From Oscheius sp. JU75 (taxonomy: Eukaryota > Nematoda > Chromadorea > Rhabditida > Rhabditidae), in NCBI GenBank assembly GCA_037178855.1, contig JASJZC010000006.1:7668501-7732500 (forward strand): a stretch of DNA of 64,000 nucleotides, in the 5' to 3' direction. Positions 32,701 through 43,324 of this stretch are shown one piece after another. Position 1 is the first letter of the stretch. Each line of letters opens with the position of its first letter. The notes beneath the pieces were generated by a model. That model searched no databases. It had not been told where the DNA came from and saw only the letters and a list, made by a program, of their open reading frames with translations. A program made the translations under genes and the position numbers.

Positions 32701-34375
32701 TTCTGACCAACGGACCCTTCATGATCATTACCTTCTCCATGGCCATAGACAGTACGTACTAAGATCCATGGTCCCATCAATTGTTTAGGCTTGGTGGTTA
32801 CCGGAGCCTCTTCCTTCATGTCGAAATATCTGGAGCGACAGTTCAGCGTAGCGCCGAGCAAGGCCAATCTACTGATCGGATTCATTATGGTTCCGATGGC
32901 TGGTGTGGGCTGTATCTGTTCGGGAGTCATCATTCAAAAGTTCACCTTGAACTGTGTCAAGACCTTGAAGTTAGCCATTGCTTTGCTGTTGGTCTCTCTT
33001 CTGATTACCCCGATGTACACAATCTACTGTCCTCACGATCCGCTAGTCGGTGTCGACTCTTCCTACCCAGACGATGAGGGCAACATCTGGACCGGGAATT
33101 ATTCCGACTCCGATTTTTCTCTAGCTGCCAGCTGCAACGCTCACTGTTCGTGCAGTGAGGCCGAGTATCGACCCGTCTGTGCCGAGTTCCAGGATGAACG
33201 ACAGCTCAGCTTCTACTCGCCGTGTCATGCCGGCTGTCCGGATGTCTATAATCCTCAGACAAAAGAGTATACGGGCTGTAACTGTGTCCCGGAGACTACT
33301 AGGAAAACACCGCGACGAGTCAAGAAAGGACTGTGTGAGAGTAAATGCCACGGATTGACCGGATTCCTCATACTCTTCATCCCACTCTCCTTCTGTACCT
33401 TTGCAGTCGGTGTTCCCTTGATCTCTGTCATTCTGAGGTGAGTAGAAAGAGAGACAAAGAGTTCACACATGTTTCAGAACGGTCGAGTACAGCGAGAGAT
33501 CTTTTGCCCTGGGAATTCAATGGATCCTGGTCCGGCTGATCGGAACGATTCCAGCACCCGTTCTTTTCGGGTGGATGTTTGACGTCTCGTGCATTCGATA
33601 TCAATCGGAACCGTGTGACTCACAGGTAAGGGGTAAAGTCGAAGAACAGAGGTGCTTGGGGGAAGCAAAGAACTAGGGATCGCCACTAAGAAGATTAACA
33701 GGTTGTACCTCTTTTCATTTACTGACAGAGGCCGAGAATCCTGCTCCAGATACAGTTTATCTACTTGCCTCGACGTACAACTTTCGGCATGATCGATTGA
33801 AATCCTTCCCAGATAAGCAGAGATACAGTCAAACTCAGAAGTTCAAACTGTCTTTCTACTAGAGCCATAGAGTTCTACTTGACTCTACTTGACAATTGAC
33901 AAAGAGGAACAGAACGACATGGGTGTAAGTAGCAGGGCAGTGAGAGCGACCCCCCGGCGGCATGTTGTGCTCTGCCAAGAGACAGCAGACATACCTACTG
34001 CTAGAATAGGGGAAATCGCAAGATTAGATCTGCCCCGGTAAATCAAAAAGCAGTTCAAGGAAATACTTATTGACAGGCTCAGGGTCTATAGTAAACTAAA
34101 GGCAGACGTGCATGGGCTAAGGAAGGGGACAGTGCAGAAAGTTCTTACAAAACCGAATTCAGTCTGGAAGCTGTCTCCTCTATTCGAACAAGCTGCTCGC
34201 GGATTTGTTCCTGACCTTCTCCGTCGTTGGTCAGCTCCTGGCCATGATCATTCTCATCTGTGCGTTGATACTCTACGGCGGAGCCATGCCCGACAATCCC
34301 CCACCAACAGCCATCAATCCGTCAGAACACGCCGAGGAGAAGATTCCTCCAACGTGTGAGACGCCTGTCGTATAG
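29730..34375 (+). CDS. Organic anion transporter (OATP / SLCO family)
   Basis: Sodium-independent uptake of amphipathic organic anions across the plasma membrane. Eleven exons (29730-29821, 30784-30865, 31030-31179, 31219-31311, 31499-31697, 31738-32056, 32097-32341, 32593-32751, 32789-33437, 33478-33625, 34163-34375) give 782 aa, all phases closing. Twelve membrane helices are expected; FLGTRGWMMILLCWYCLIQG begins TM1. The family signature appears as DPSWVGAWWLGF at about 319-330. A Kazal-type cysteine-rich loop (SCNAHCSCSEAEYRPVCAE) precedes TM10. The N-terminus (about 75 aa) is hydrophilic. TTCCTTTGCAG lies 15 nt before the ATG, a likely trans-splice site. Introns carry a transposon end, GACAG tracts, a SINE and a family A palindrome. 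The exact paralogue and substrates cannot be told. Confidence 0.94.
29868..29935 (+). mobile_element. Terminal fragment of the TACTACACGG element
   Basis: GTACTACACGGAACGCATTT matches the terminal inverted repeat of the element at 50946-51537, followed by AAAAAGAAACTTTTATTAG, which is shared with 45150-45190. Only one end is recognisable. OATP intron 1. Confidence 0.45.
29940..30480. repeat. GACAG-rich purine tract in OATP intron 1
   Basis: Dense GACAG, GACAAG, GGAAGA words on plus (CTGACAGGAGCAGACTGAC, AGACAGGAGGAAAG, AGAGACAAGTTGGC). It fills most of the 962-nt intron. Open frames in it are low-complexity artefacts. Confidence 0.5.
31386..31462 (-). mobile_element. tRNA-derived SINE copy in OATP intron 4
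   Basis: Minus strand GTGTGGCCCAGTCGGTAAG (box A) and GACGGGTTCGAGTCC (box B) at tRNA spacing. No matching acceptor stem. It lies between exons 4 and 5. Confidence 0.65.
32385..32505. mobile_element. Family A palindrome in OATP intron 7
   Basis: GATGTTCTACAAAGTTGTAG ... CTACAACTCTGCAGAGCATC, core 32414-32466. Confidence 0.65.
33626..34162. other. Long OATP intron 10 with GACAG-type sequence
   Basis: No coding frame continuing the transporter. ACTGACAGAGG, TTGACAATTGACAAAG and AGAGACAGCAGAC words and a C-rich patch at about 33950 are visible. Confidence 0.45.
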
Positions 34376-35390
34376 CTTTACCTCCCGGCTTTAATTTCTT
34401 GTTTTTCACCTCGTTGTTATTGTTGCACATATCGGTAGAAGGCCGCAGATTGAGCACAAGACTCCGTTTTCTTTTTGATCTCTTTCCCCCCGGAGAGCCC
34501 TTCTTTCTCCTTACGTGTCTCTTCCCTCGCCGGTTATCCATAGTTCTTTAACTCTTTTTTCTGCTTTTCTCTACCACGGAATTGCTCAATTCTAACAGAC
34601 GTGTCCCAATTTCTCTAGATCCCAGTTATTCCAACGAGCCATCCCGGTGTGATCTATATCTCTCTTTGTGTGTCTCTTGGGTTCTAACAAAACGAGGATC
34701 GCAAAATGAACATATTTATTCATAAATGTATAGCTTGTGGGTTAGAGGGTCTATGCGTAAGGATGAGAAGACGAAAGATTGTCGGGACTCTGAGTATACA
34801 GGGCTATTGCACCAGCTTGGAGACGATGCGTCTCGTAGTCTTTCAGGTAGCAGCGAGTAAAGATGTTCAAGTCCCAAATAAGAAACCCGTGGCTGTGGAG
34901 ACAGCGAGGACGACTCAAATGGCTGCCTCGGGTTCATCAATCAAATTAAAATCACTAAATTTGCTTTGAAACACATCTCTACTATCTAAAGCGCAATGGT
35001 TTCTATGGTAGACCCTATCTGTTTATTTGTTGTCCGTGGTCACAAGCGAACCAATTATATTGTCTATAAGTTTTGTTGTTCAGAAACAGTTGCTTTTCAA
35101 ATTGAGTGGCAAGTCAACCGCTCTAGGCATTTGTCCCTATGAAGCCTTTTGTTACTACGAAGCAGCGCAGTCACCAGTGCAAACTGAAAGGAGAAGGAGG
35201 GTGAAGACGTCGGAGATAGCTGGTAAAAAGTAAAAGTGGCATTCGAGCCGAAGTAGCTGACTCGAACACCATATTTAAAGTCCGCTTCCTAAGCAATTCT
35301 CATATTACCCAAGGTGGAAGCATTCTTTTACAGCATCGTATTTTCCTAAGCACGGCCGATACAGCTTGATAGGAGCCGGCCAGTTGTTCA
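34376..35390. other. Intergenic with one possible minus-strand terminal exon
   Basis: A minus frame at 34716-34940 (about 74 aa, Ser/Pro/Leu-rich, ending KLYIYE) has its TAA stop inside AATAAA, as in the F-box-like gene. There is no recognisable domain or clear acceptor, so I do not call it a gene. Nothing else is supported. Confidence 0.3.
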
Positions 35391-36155
35391 CTAAGGATCC
35401 ATTAAAACTCTCTGCCTGAACGTTGCTATGTGTTCCCTGGGAAACCGTGACCTAACCAGTTCAGAGCCTTGTTTCGTCATGAAAACTATGTTGCCCCTCT
35501 TCAAGTAGCTCTCCACATTCTCTATTGTTATGGTCTCGATGGGTCCGCAAAGCTTGAACATGGCTCGAAGATCTTGTTCCGTTGTATTCGGTGGCAATCA
35601 TGCTGAAAGTATCCATAGCCTAACTGTGCTTATCCCGACGATTACCACCAGTTACAGAACTCCGATCACTGACCTTTTGACGAGCTTGTTCGGATTTGAA
35701 ATCAACGCAGACAAGAACAGAATTTCCCCTGTTCTTGTACTAGATACATTCGTGAAAACTCCCTCCATAACCGAATCTCGTTTAATATTTCTTGCTCCGA
35801 CACTGTTTCCAGTGTTGCGATTTCGGCGCAATATCTGTGTTCCATGGCTGGGTAAATGACGAGGGGGTAGCCTATGTGCTCCTTTTCGTCCACCAAAACG
35901 CTTTTTATAAACCCTTGTGCCTGAAATTTCATTTTTCTGTTCCTATTTGATTCCCAAAACTCTTTTAACGGACACCGGATCTTCTAAAGTAATGAATCCA
36001 TAAGCTCGTAGCACACCGAGATTCCTGTAGCTGACCACCAAAGCTTTTTCCTGAACAATCTTTCCACAGAAGGAGAACGCGGCTTCCAGAGACTTCTCGT
36101 CAGTGTTCGATGGCAAGTTCCCAATGTAGATCTCGGACATTGAGTTTTCATCCAT
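35391..36155 (-). CDS. RNA-binding protein with RRM domains, divergent
   Basis: Exon 35961-36155 begins MDENSMSEIYIGNLPSNT: RNP2 is IYIGNL and RNP1-like AYGFITLE follows at spacing typical of an RRM. A 40-nt intron (AGA|GTTTTGG ... TTTCAG) leads to 35772-35920, then a 47-nt intron to 35674-35728, whose GNSVLVCVDFKSEQARQ resembles RRM strand beta-3 with the next helix. A last piece ends at 35391 and reads DLRAMFKLCGPIETITI, the start of another RRM, with QGSELVRS beyond. The final junction is not solved: the frame upstream of that RRM meets a TGA, and a donor inside GTGGTAATCG is only a guess. So this may be an intact fast-evolving gene or a decaying one. RNA target unknown. Confidence 0.55.
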
Positions 36156-36309
36156 GTTCAGAGCGGTACGAACGTAGTTATGTTATGTTAATGTACGAAA
36201 TTTAGATACCTTAAGTTCTTTCTGTGAAGGGAACTTGGTAGGAGCAATAACAAACGCAAGGAAAACAAGAAAACGGGAAAACTTGGCTATTTGGTTATTC
36301 GAATCTTGG

Positions 36310-36450
36310 TACGGTTTGCTCAATGACAAGAGATCATTACCGTAACCTATTCGTTTTCGTGGACCCTCGTTCAAACCAGTCGGACAGTCCTCTAACCAAA
36401 ACTTAAATGAGTAGTCAATGTTGACGTGCTAAATGGGTCCCGTCCTTTGC
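36310..36450 (+). repeat. Family D repeat copy
   Basis: GATCATTACCGTAACC, CGTGGACCCTCGTT, AGTCCTCTAACCAAAACTT, GAGTAGTCAATGTTGACG and CTAAATGGGTCCCGTC align with 54650-54790. Confidence 0.6.
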
Positions 36451-36859
36451 ACAATGCTCCGTCCCGTATTAGTCTTCCTGTCATAAATTGATCTTCAAAA
36501 TGTTTATTGTCGTCTTTACGACAGAGTCGTTAGCTAATTCCGCCAGATGAGCTTTGTTTATTCTGCAATACGATAACTTCGAATTGTGGCCAATCGGTCA
36601 TAAAAAAGAGGGTAAGGTCTGACCTGACTGCTATCTTTATCCACCCAAAGACCGGCGAATACCTTCGTGTAGGTTTTTTGCTAAACCCTAGGTCCCATAT
36701 ACACACTAGTAAATCACAAGCATAGTCGTCTAAAAATGTGAAAATAGTTCATTGATAATCCGAACAGGTAAAAGAAGACTCGGGAGAGAGGAAGCTACTT
36801 CGTGGATCTTCGCATGAGCTTCTAAATAGACTTTGTACAACAAGTAATGCTATCGCCCG

Positions 36860-37095
36860 TAGGGGGCTCAGGTGACATACTGATCCTTTGAACTTTACCC
36901 GGTTTCTATTCCCTGCTGTCACCCTGATCAGATCTTTCCTCTCGCTTCAGCTTGTGCGCATATGTTTCTTTAGTCGATCTAGCATAATAGAAGCAACGTC
37001 CCCCAGCGAGGCTATCTTACAAACTGGCTTGACTTACGTAATTGCTGTCACGAAGCAACTGATAAATTGGCAATTAGGGCTTTAGACACACACAC
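36860..37095 (-). repeat. Family B repeat copy (reverse)
   Basis: Contains AAACTGGCTTGAC, TAATTGCTGTCACGAAGC, GGCAATTAGGGCTTTAGACA and CACACACACAAAC, the reverse complement order of the copies at 10.5 and 37.6 kb. Confidence 0.5.
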
Positions 37096-37609
37096 AAACT
37101 TTTGAACATTTTGAACTAGATTGAGGATTAAGGAAAGGAAACTAGGGATCTTTGGACAAGTAAACGACAAGCATATGAACGAATACTTCATGAAGTAATT
37201 GTTTTTACTAAAGTACAATGACCCGTAGTTCACGGAACAGCGAGAAATCTCGCGTTATTTGAGATACTTGAAGGCGTAGCTGTTGTCACATGTCGACGTG
37301 GAAAACCATTTGGCCAGATTACTGTAGCTTCTTGACCGGATGGAAGGGAGACGGAGTCGATGACATAGAGCACATATCCCAACCTCGTCTCGCCCGTCCG
37401 TCACTCTGAAATTGACTGTTTGCACTGTCAGATTGTAGACTCACTCGTAGTCGTTCCTCCACTCGTGATAGCTCAAGTATTCCGTCTTGTTCTCTTTCAG
37501 AGCGTCCAGGAAGACAACCATGTCTCGGATTGAAGCAAAATCATCGAGAGCGATAAAGGATTTCGAAGGAAACTGAAAGAGTACCATCTATTTAAAAATG
37601 TCCGCGCGT

Positions 37610-37770
37610 CTCTGTCTGTGTGTCTGTCTGTCTGAAGCCAATATTGCCAATTAGTGTGCGTTATTTTGTGCGCACACTAATTGTTGGCAAGTCAAGCCAA
37701 ATCGAGTCAGTTTGGGAGAACGTTGCTTCTGTCACGGTACCTCGATTGGAGGGAATGCGGACAGGTTGAA
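37610..37770 (+). repeat. Family B repeat copy
   Basis: TGTGTCTGTCTGTCTGAAGCC leads into AATATTGCCAATTAG, then TTGTGCGCACACTAATTG and AAATCGAGTCAG. It lies upstream of the P-type ATPase gene. Confidence 0.65.
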
Positions 37771-38031
37771 ATGGGAGGAAAGGATCACGACATTTGGACA
37801 GAAGGAAGTAGAAATCGAACAGATTTGGAAGAATTAGATTATCACTGGCATTGAGCCCCCGTACTGTAGAACCCAGTCACTACACGAAGGTATGTGCTTA
37901 GTATAGACTCGCTTTCTTTTGAAACTTTTTGAAGAAAACTTAAGCAAACTTTCTGATTATTTTGTTTTTAAAATGTTTTTTGAAAGCTCGGTATCCAAGA
38001 GAAGACTTGGTAGTTGTGCCCCCGCCGGAGA

Positions 38032-41000
38032 ATGCTGTCCTGCTGTAAAAAAAAGGACAACAAGAAGCTCGACGATCTGAAGAAGGACATCGAACTGGTA
38101 GGCTACATTCTCTTCTTGCTTCAAAGTAGACTTTAGGACGAACATGCCATCCCGTTGGAGGAACTCTACACGCGTCTGGGAACCACCGCCGGCGGTCTGC
38201 CTTCCTTGGAGGCCAAGAACAAGCTGAGCAAGGAGGGACCGAACTCGTTGACACCACCCAAAACGGCGCCGACATGGGTCAAACTGATGAAGGAGCTCTT
38301 CGGCGGTTTCAACTTTCTGCTCTGGGCTGCGGCTGTCGCCTCTCTTGTCGCTTACTTCATGGAAAGGAGTGAGTACAAGGAAGAAGCTACTATGGACAAC
38401 GTGAGTTCTCTTTTGACTACTACTACCTATGCAGCATGCGCCCATTCTATTACTATGTCTGTCTACCTCTACCCTCTCTATCTCTTTCCCAGTTAGCTTG
38501 TCCCTCTGGTATACTGTCTCTCCCATCCTGTACCAGACTCTTCCTATCTACCTTTGTCGACTCGTAGCTCATAACATCATACCACCTCAGGTTTTTTCCT
38601 TTCCACCTTTCAAATCTCATCCATGTCGTAAATTCAATCTGTTCTTATAAATTTCTAAGCGATATGTCCTTATGATTCTGTCATCCTATCCTGGCTCACA
38701 TTCTGATTCAATCCGTTCCTTCTCATCTTGTCAATCTATCCAACCTGGACATGCGAGACCTTCCCACTCTTACCATCGTGCTTTAGCTCTACTTGGCAAT
38801 CGTACTGGCGGTAGTCGTTACAATCACCGGACTCTTCTCCTTCTTCCAAGATCGTAAGTCGGGAAACATCATCAAGTCCTTCGCAAACATGATCCCCGCC
38901 ATGGCCCACGTCGTCCGAGATGGTTATGTGGCTGATGTTCGTGTGGAGGAGCTCGTTCGCGGGGACATTGTCGACATCATGGGAGGAGACAAGGTTCCGG
39001 CCGACATTCGCATCATCACCTCCCGGGGCCTCAAGGTGGACAACTCTTCACTGACTGGAGAGTCCGAGCCTCAGACAAGGAACAACGAGTATACGCACAA
39101 GAATCCGCTGGAGACGAAGAATCTCTGTCTCTTCAGCACGAATGTTCTCGAAGGATCGGCTCGCGGGATTGTCATCTTGACCGGAGATCACACCGTGGTG
39201 GGAAGAATCGCTGCGCTCACTGCCCAAGTGGAGTCTGGACCCTCGCCCATCTCCAAGGAGATCTCCCACTTCATCTCGATCGTCTCCTACATGGCTTTCG
39301 GGATTGGAATCGCTTTCTTCGTCCTCTCGATCGTCTACGGATACCAATGGGTTCAAGTGAGTGTTCTCTCCCCTCAGAAGTTGACAGAGGCTAACAGAAA
39401 GTGAAAGACATTGATGTACCTTGACAGTAACTGGCAGTGACAGAGAGACAGAAAGATTGCCTTTGCGGACATACGCTGACAGAACTAGACATACATTCAA
39501 TTCCCGACTTCAGTCTGTGATCTTCTTCATGGGAATCGTCGTGGCTAATGTGCCCGAAGCCATCATGGCCACCGTGACCGTCTGCCTCACTCTGACTGCC
39601 CAGAAGATGAAGAAAAAGTTCTGCCTGGTGAAGAATCTGGAGGCTGTTGAGACGCTCGGATCCACTTCGACGATCTGCTCGGACAAGACGGGGACGCTGA
39701 CCCAGAATCGGATGACCGTCACGCATGTCTGGTTCAATGACAAGATCGAGGACGCGCAGACTTGTGATCCTTCGGGGAAGAAGAATGGCAAGCCGATTGA
39801 GATGAAGGGCAGCTACGAGATGCTGATGCGATGCGCCACGCTGTGCAGCAAGAGTCACTTCAGGAAAGGCTCGGACTTTGCCGTCCCTCTGCCCAAACGA
39901 GAGACGACGGGAGATGCGTCGGAAGTGGCCATCATGAAGTACTGTGAACTGGTCAGAGGCGATGGACAGGTCGACGCGACGAGAGACAAGGCCAAGAAGA
40001 TTTGCGAGATTCCCTTCAACTCAAACAACAAGTTTCAAGTTTCGATTCACGACATCGAAGCCGAGGATCGCTTTGTGCTCGTGATGAAGGGCGCCCCGGA
40101 GAGGATTCTCGATGTCTGCGACAAGGTTCTGATCAATGGACAGACGGTCACGAAGACCGACGACTTCAATGCCAACTTCAAGAAGGCCTACGAGACTCTG
40201 GGCGGCTTTGGAGAACGCGTGCTCGGATTCTGTGATCTGGATCTGCCAGTCGAGAAGTACCCGCGTGGAACCAGCTTCGATTCGGAGAATCCTAACTTTC
40301 CGTTGAATAATCTTCGCTTCCTTGGTCTCATCTCCATGATCGATCCGCCTCGTCCCGGTGTGCCGCAGGCTGTCCGGCTTTGTCAATCGGCCGGAATCAA
40401 GGTTTTTTTCTATCTTACTTTTGAACAATCAAAGAATTCAGGTGGTCATGGTGACGGGAGACCATCCGATCACGGCAAGGGCGATTGCCAGCCAAGTACA
40501 CATCATCGAGGACGGAGAGCTCGTGGTGGAGTTGATTGAGGACGACATGACGACAACCGGCGACGAGGTCTTCGGCCGTGGTCGTCTGAAGAAGGTTGAT
40601 GCGATTGTCGTGCATGGTGAACAGCTGAAGAAGCTCAGTCCGAACACTCTGGAGCAGATTGTCAGCCACTACCAGCAGGCCGTCTTCGCTCGCACGAGTC
40701 CGGCCCAGAAGCTCCAAATTGTCGAAGCTTACCAGAAGTGTGGAGATGTGGTTGGAGTGACTGGGGACGGAGTCAACGACGCCCCTGCTCTTCGCAAAGC
40801 CGACATCGGAATCGCTATGGGAATCGCCGGGACGGATGTCTCGAAACAGGCTGCCGACATGATCCTCATGAATGACAACTTTGCCTCAATCGTGACGGGA
40901 ATCGAGGAGGGTCGCCTGATCTTTGACAATCTGAAGAAGAGTATCGCCTACACGCTGACCAGTAACATCCCGGAGGTCACTCCTTTCGTCGCCTACATCC

Positions 41001-41730
41001 TGCTGGGCATCCCACTGCCGATGTCCGTCGTCGCAATCCTGATGCTCGACCTCGGCACGGATCTCTGGCCTCCAATCGCCCTGGCCTACGAGCTGCCTGA
41101 GTCGGACATCATGCAGCGTCCCCCGAGGAACAGTCAGATCGACCGTCTCGTCAACCTGCGTCTCATCCTCTATAGCTACCTCCAAATCGGCTTCCTCCTG
41201 GCTCTCAGTGGATTCACCAGCTATTTCGGTTAGTCTGATTGAGACAGTCTCTTGAAAAAGTCAGTTTAGCTATCATGATGTGGCATGGCTTCAAGCCGCA
41301 GGATCTGATCAACATCCGCGACCGCTGGGACAACAAGATGGTGCAGAATGTGCAGGACAGCTACGGTCAGGAATGGGGCTATGAGGAGCGCAAGGCTCTT
41401 GAGGCCTGCTGTCATGGCGGATTCTTCTTCGCTCTGGTCGTGACCCGATGGGCTGCTGTACTGCTCACGAAGACGAGGAAGCTGAGTCTAATCCAGCAGG
41501 GACTGGAGAACAAGTTCGTGAACTACGGGATCTTCTTCACGATGACCGTCGCCTGGGTCTGTCTCAACGTGCCCTGGATCGACTGGACGCTCAAGGTGAC
41601 TGGACTGCGTGTGGCCATCTGCATGACTGCCGTCCCATGGGCCATTCTCGTCCTCACTTTCGACGAGATCAGACGCTGGGCCATCCGCAAGTGGCCGTCT
41701 GGTTGGGTCTACAAGGAGACGTACTACTAG
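38032..41730 (+). CDS. Na+/K+-ATPase-type alpha subunit with altered site III
   Basis: P2C P-type ATPase. Six exons (38032-38097, 38137-38400, 38787-39356, 39514-40401, 40442-41228, 41270-41730) give 1011 aa. Catalytic parts are intact: [15 protein letters not shown] (phospho-Asp 357), [20 protein letters not shown]5-M6 keep LTSNIPE and [10 protein letters not shown], so the site I/II acids are kept. M7-M8 keeps SYGQEW, the beta-subunit contact, and the end is KETYY. M8, however, reads [10 protein letters not shown] where the pump normally has VVVQWADLVI (Q923R, D926A), M9 has YGIFFTMT in place of GLFEETAL (E953F, E954T), and M4 has VPEA instead of VPEG. The standard name would be eat-6 for the orthodox pump; this more likely corresponds to a divergent catp-type paralogue. 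AATAAA at 41737-41742. Confidence 0.95.
38401..38786. repeat. Pyrimidine-rich CTGTC tract in ATPase intron 2
   Basis: Plus strand is the complement of the GACAG tracts seen elsewhere: CTGTCTACC, TATACTGTCTCTCCC, TTGTCAATCTATCC. It occupies nearly the whole intron. Confidence 0.5.
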
Positions 41731-41820
41731 CCTTGAAATAAAAAAGTCAACAAACAGGGGTATTGTTTTCTAGTAGTTCCAAAAGAGGTTGTTTCACGAC
41801 GGAGAAAATACGTTTGCTGG

Positions 41821-41893
41821 CTTTAGGATTTGAGCCCAATACTCTTTACTTCGCAGTCAGCGCTCTTAACGCCTGCGCCATTCGAGGTCAGCG
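41821..41893 (-). mobile_element. tRNA-derived SINE copy beside the fucosyltransferase stop
   Basis: Minus strand AATGGCGCAGGCGTTAAGAG (box A) then TGACTGCGAAGTAAAG and GGGCTCAAATCC (box B-like). It starts 6 bp beyond the stop of the truncated fucosyltransferase. Confidence 0.6.
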
Positions 41894-41898
41894 CAACT

Positions 41899-43324
41899 TC
41901 AGTTAGGTACGCGGAGGACTCGACTCACCCCCATGTTCTCGTAAATGCTCCTCTTGATGACAATGGGGATGGCATAAAAGTATCGCAGCGCGTTGTAGAA
42001 CTTTTCTGTCACGTAGTCATCACAGTTGGAGTTCTCGAAGGAGAAATAAAAGTAGTAGTTTCTGAAAACTGGAGATACGAACTCGAAGCAAAGTCGTTAC
42101 CGTAGAACCTTGGCAGCACAGAGTGTTCTGTCTTCCGCGTACCGTCCACAGTTGGGGATCTTCTTACCGAGACAGTTTCCAAAGATGTCCATCTAGGTAC
42201 ATTGAATAATTTGGAAAGATAACAAGATACAGCTAAACTCAAGTTCTGGGCTCTCTGAATGAGTTGCATTCTCTTGTTGCCCGTCCTACAGTTGCTAACC
42301 ATCCAGGCCGCGGTCAGGTGTGCTCTTTTCATGTTCCATATGGTGTCGTTGTTTTGTTTACTGCCTGAAAAGGGTAGGTGAGTATAAGAGATTTGCTCTT
42401 GGTTACGGACAGAATCAAAAAGTTGTTCAGTAACAAATGTTTGGATAACTGAGTGCCGGGTTATACTGAGAGCTCAGTCATAAACTGCAAGCGATATCGA
42501 AGTAAGTAAGTTACGGATCAAATAGGGTCCAGAAACGCGTGAAACACAACTGGGTAATCGCTCAAATAATTATGAGGGTAGCCTAAAGAGTTGGCGCGTG
42601 GTAAACGTTAGGAGTCTTACTTGAATCATGTACTTCTGCTCGGTTTCTGTTTCAGCGTCCAGAGCAAAAGTTAAATACCGATTTGGTTTAGCTTTGACAC
42701 TCGTTCCATACTGTAAACCCCTATCCGGAAACAACGAATCTGACTGACTGAACACTTGCAGCTTGAGGTCTCCGTAAGGCCAGTAGATTTCTGAGTCGCG
42801 TCTGTACGTCATAGTCCAATTTACTGTATCTAAAGTCTTTCTTATGAGCTCAAACGAATGTAACTCACTTGCTGGAAAACGTATGGTCTCATGCATTGGA
42901 CTTTCTTTAGTGTACATGACATGGACATGGCTGTTATTCCATTTCTCCATAAGCTTCGGGGAGTAGTCTCTGTTATGGTACAACCAAGCGTCAGCCTTGG
43001 ATGCGAGCTTCTCGTCGTTTGTGTAGGAACACCAGGACTGCAAAAGCTCAAGTCTTTTTCTACTGAATATCAACCCACAGCCGTATCCTTGCTACACCGA
43101 CTTTTGACTGCGTCCGAGTCAAACATCGGTGAGCCGAAGTACTTGGTCGCCCCGTAGATTAGCACCTTCTCCTTTTCATAGACTGCAATCTGCTGGGTAG
43201 CAAATGAGCCAAATGAACTGGTGGTCTTGTCGGAAAAGACGAACAGCACTATTAGACCAAAACATCCGAGTCCGATGACACTGCATAAGCTCCTTATCAT
43301 GTACTGTGTTTCATATAAAAACAT
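41899..43324 (-). pseudogene. GT10 alpha-1,3-fucosyltransferase, 3'-truncated
   Basis: Golgi enzyme family that transfers fucose from GDP-fucose. Exons 43079-43324, 42869-43037, 42756-42823, 42621-42710, 42231-42364, 42101-42192 and 41899-42061 make about 320 aa; the 42621/42364 junction lacks one base in my model, so a small exon may be missing there. The N-terminus has a cytoplasmic tail and a type II anchor (CSVIGLGCFGLIVLFVF). NWTMTYRRDSEIYWPYG, WMVSNC and FENSNCDDYVTEKFYNAL are diagnostic GT10 motifs, including the acidic and TEK residues of the nucleotide-sugar site. After ENMG the frame reads through a perfect GTGAGT donor and stops after ten more residues; no exon with the usual C-terminal SFI.v.DF segment exists before the ATPase gene. 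Probably a disabled or C-terminally shortened gene. Confidence 0.8.

Larger units (their letters stand above)
36156..37609. other. Intergenic, repeat-rich
   Basis: Contains a family D copy (36310-36450) and a family B copy in reverse (36860-37095). No supported gene. A short stretch at 37250-37580 has exon-like GC content, but I could not find a consistent frame. Confidence 0.4.

Noticed and set aside
34716-34940. 74-codon minus frame ending in AATAAA
   Set aside because: The stop/polyadenylation overlap is suggestive, but there is no domain and no acceptor or upstream exon, so it was noted and not called.
37590-37770. CRISPR-like or satellite array from recurring GTGTCTGTCTG and GTGCGCACAC words
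   Set aside because: No regular repeat/spacer periodicity; it is a dispersed family B element with a short TGTC run. CRISPR arrays are also not expected in an animal genome.
38032-41730. Naming the ATPase as the orthodox eat-6 pump
   Set aside because: Overall similarity fits, but the substitutions at the Q923/D926/E953/E954 positions make a divergent paralogue more likely, so no symbol was assigned.
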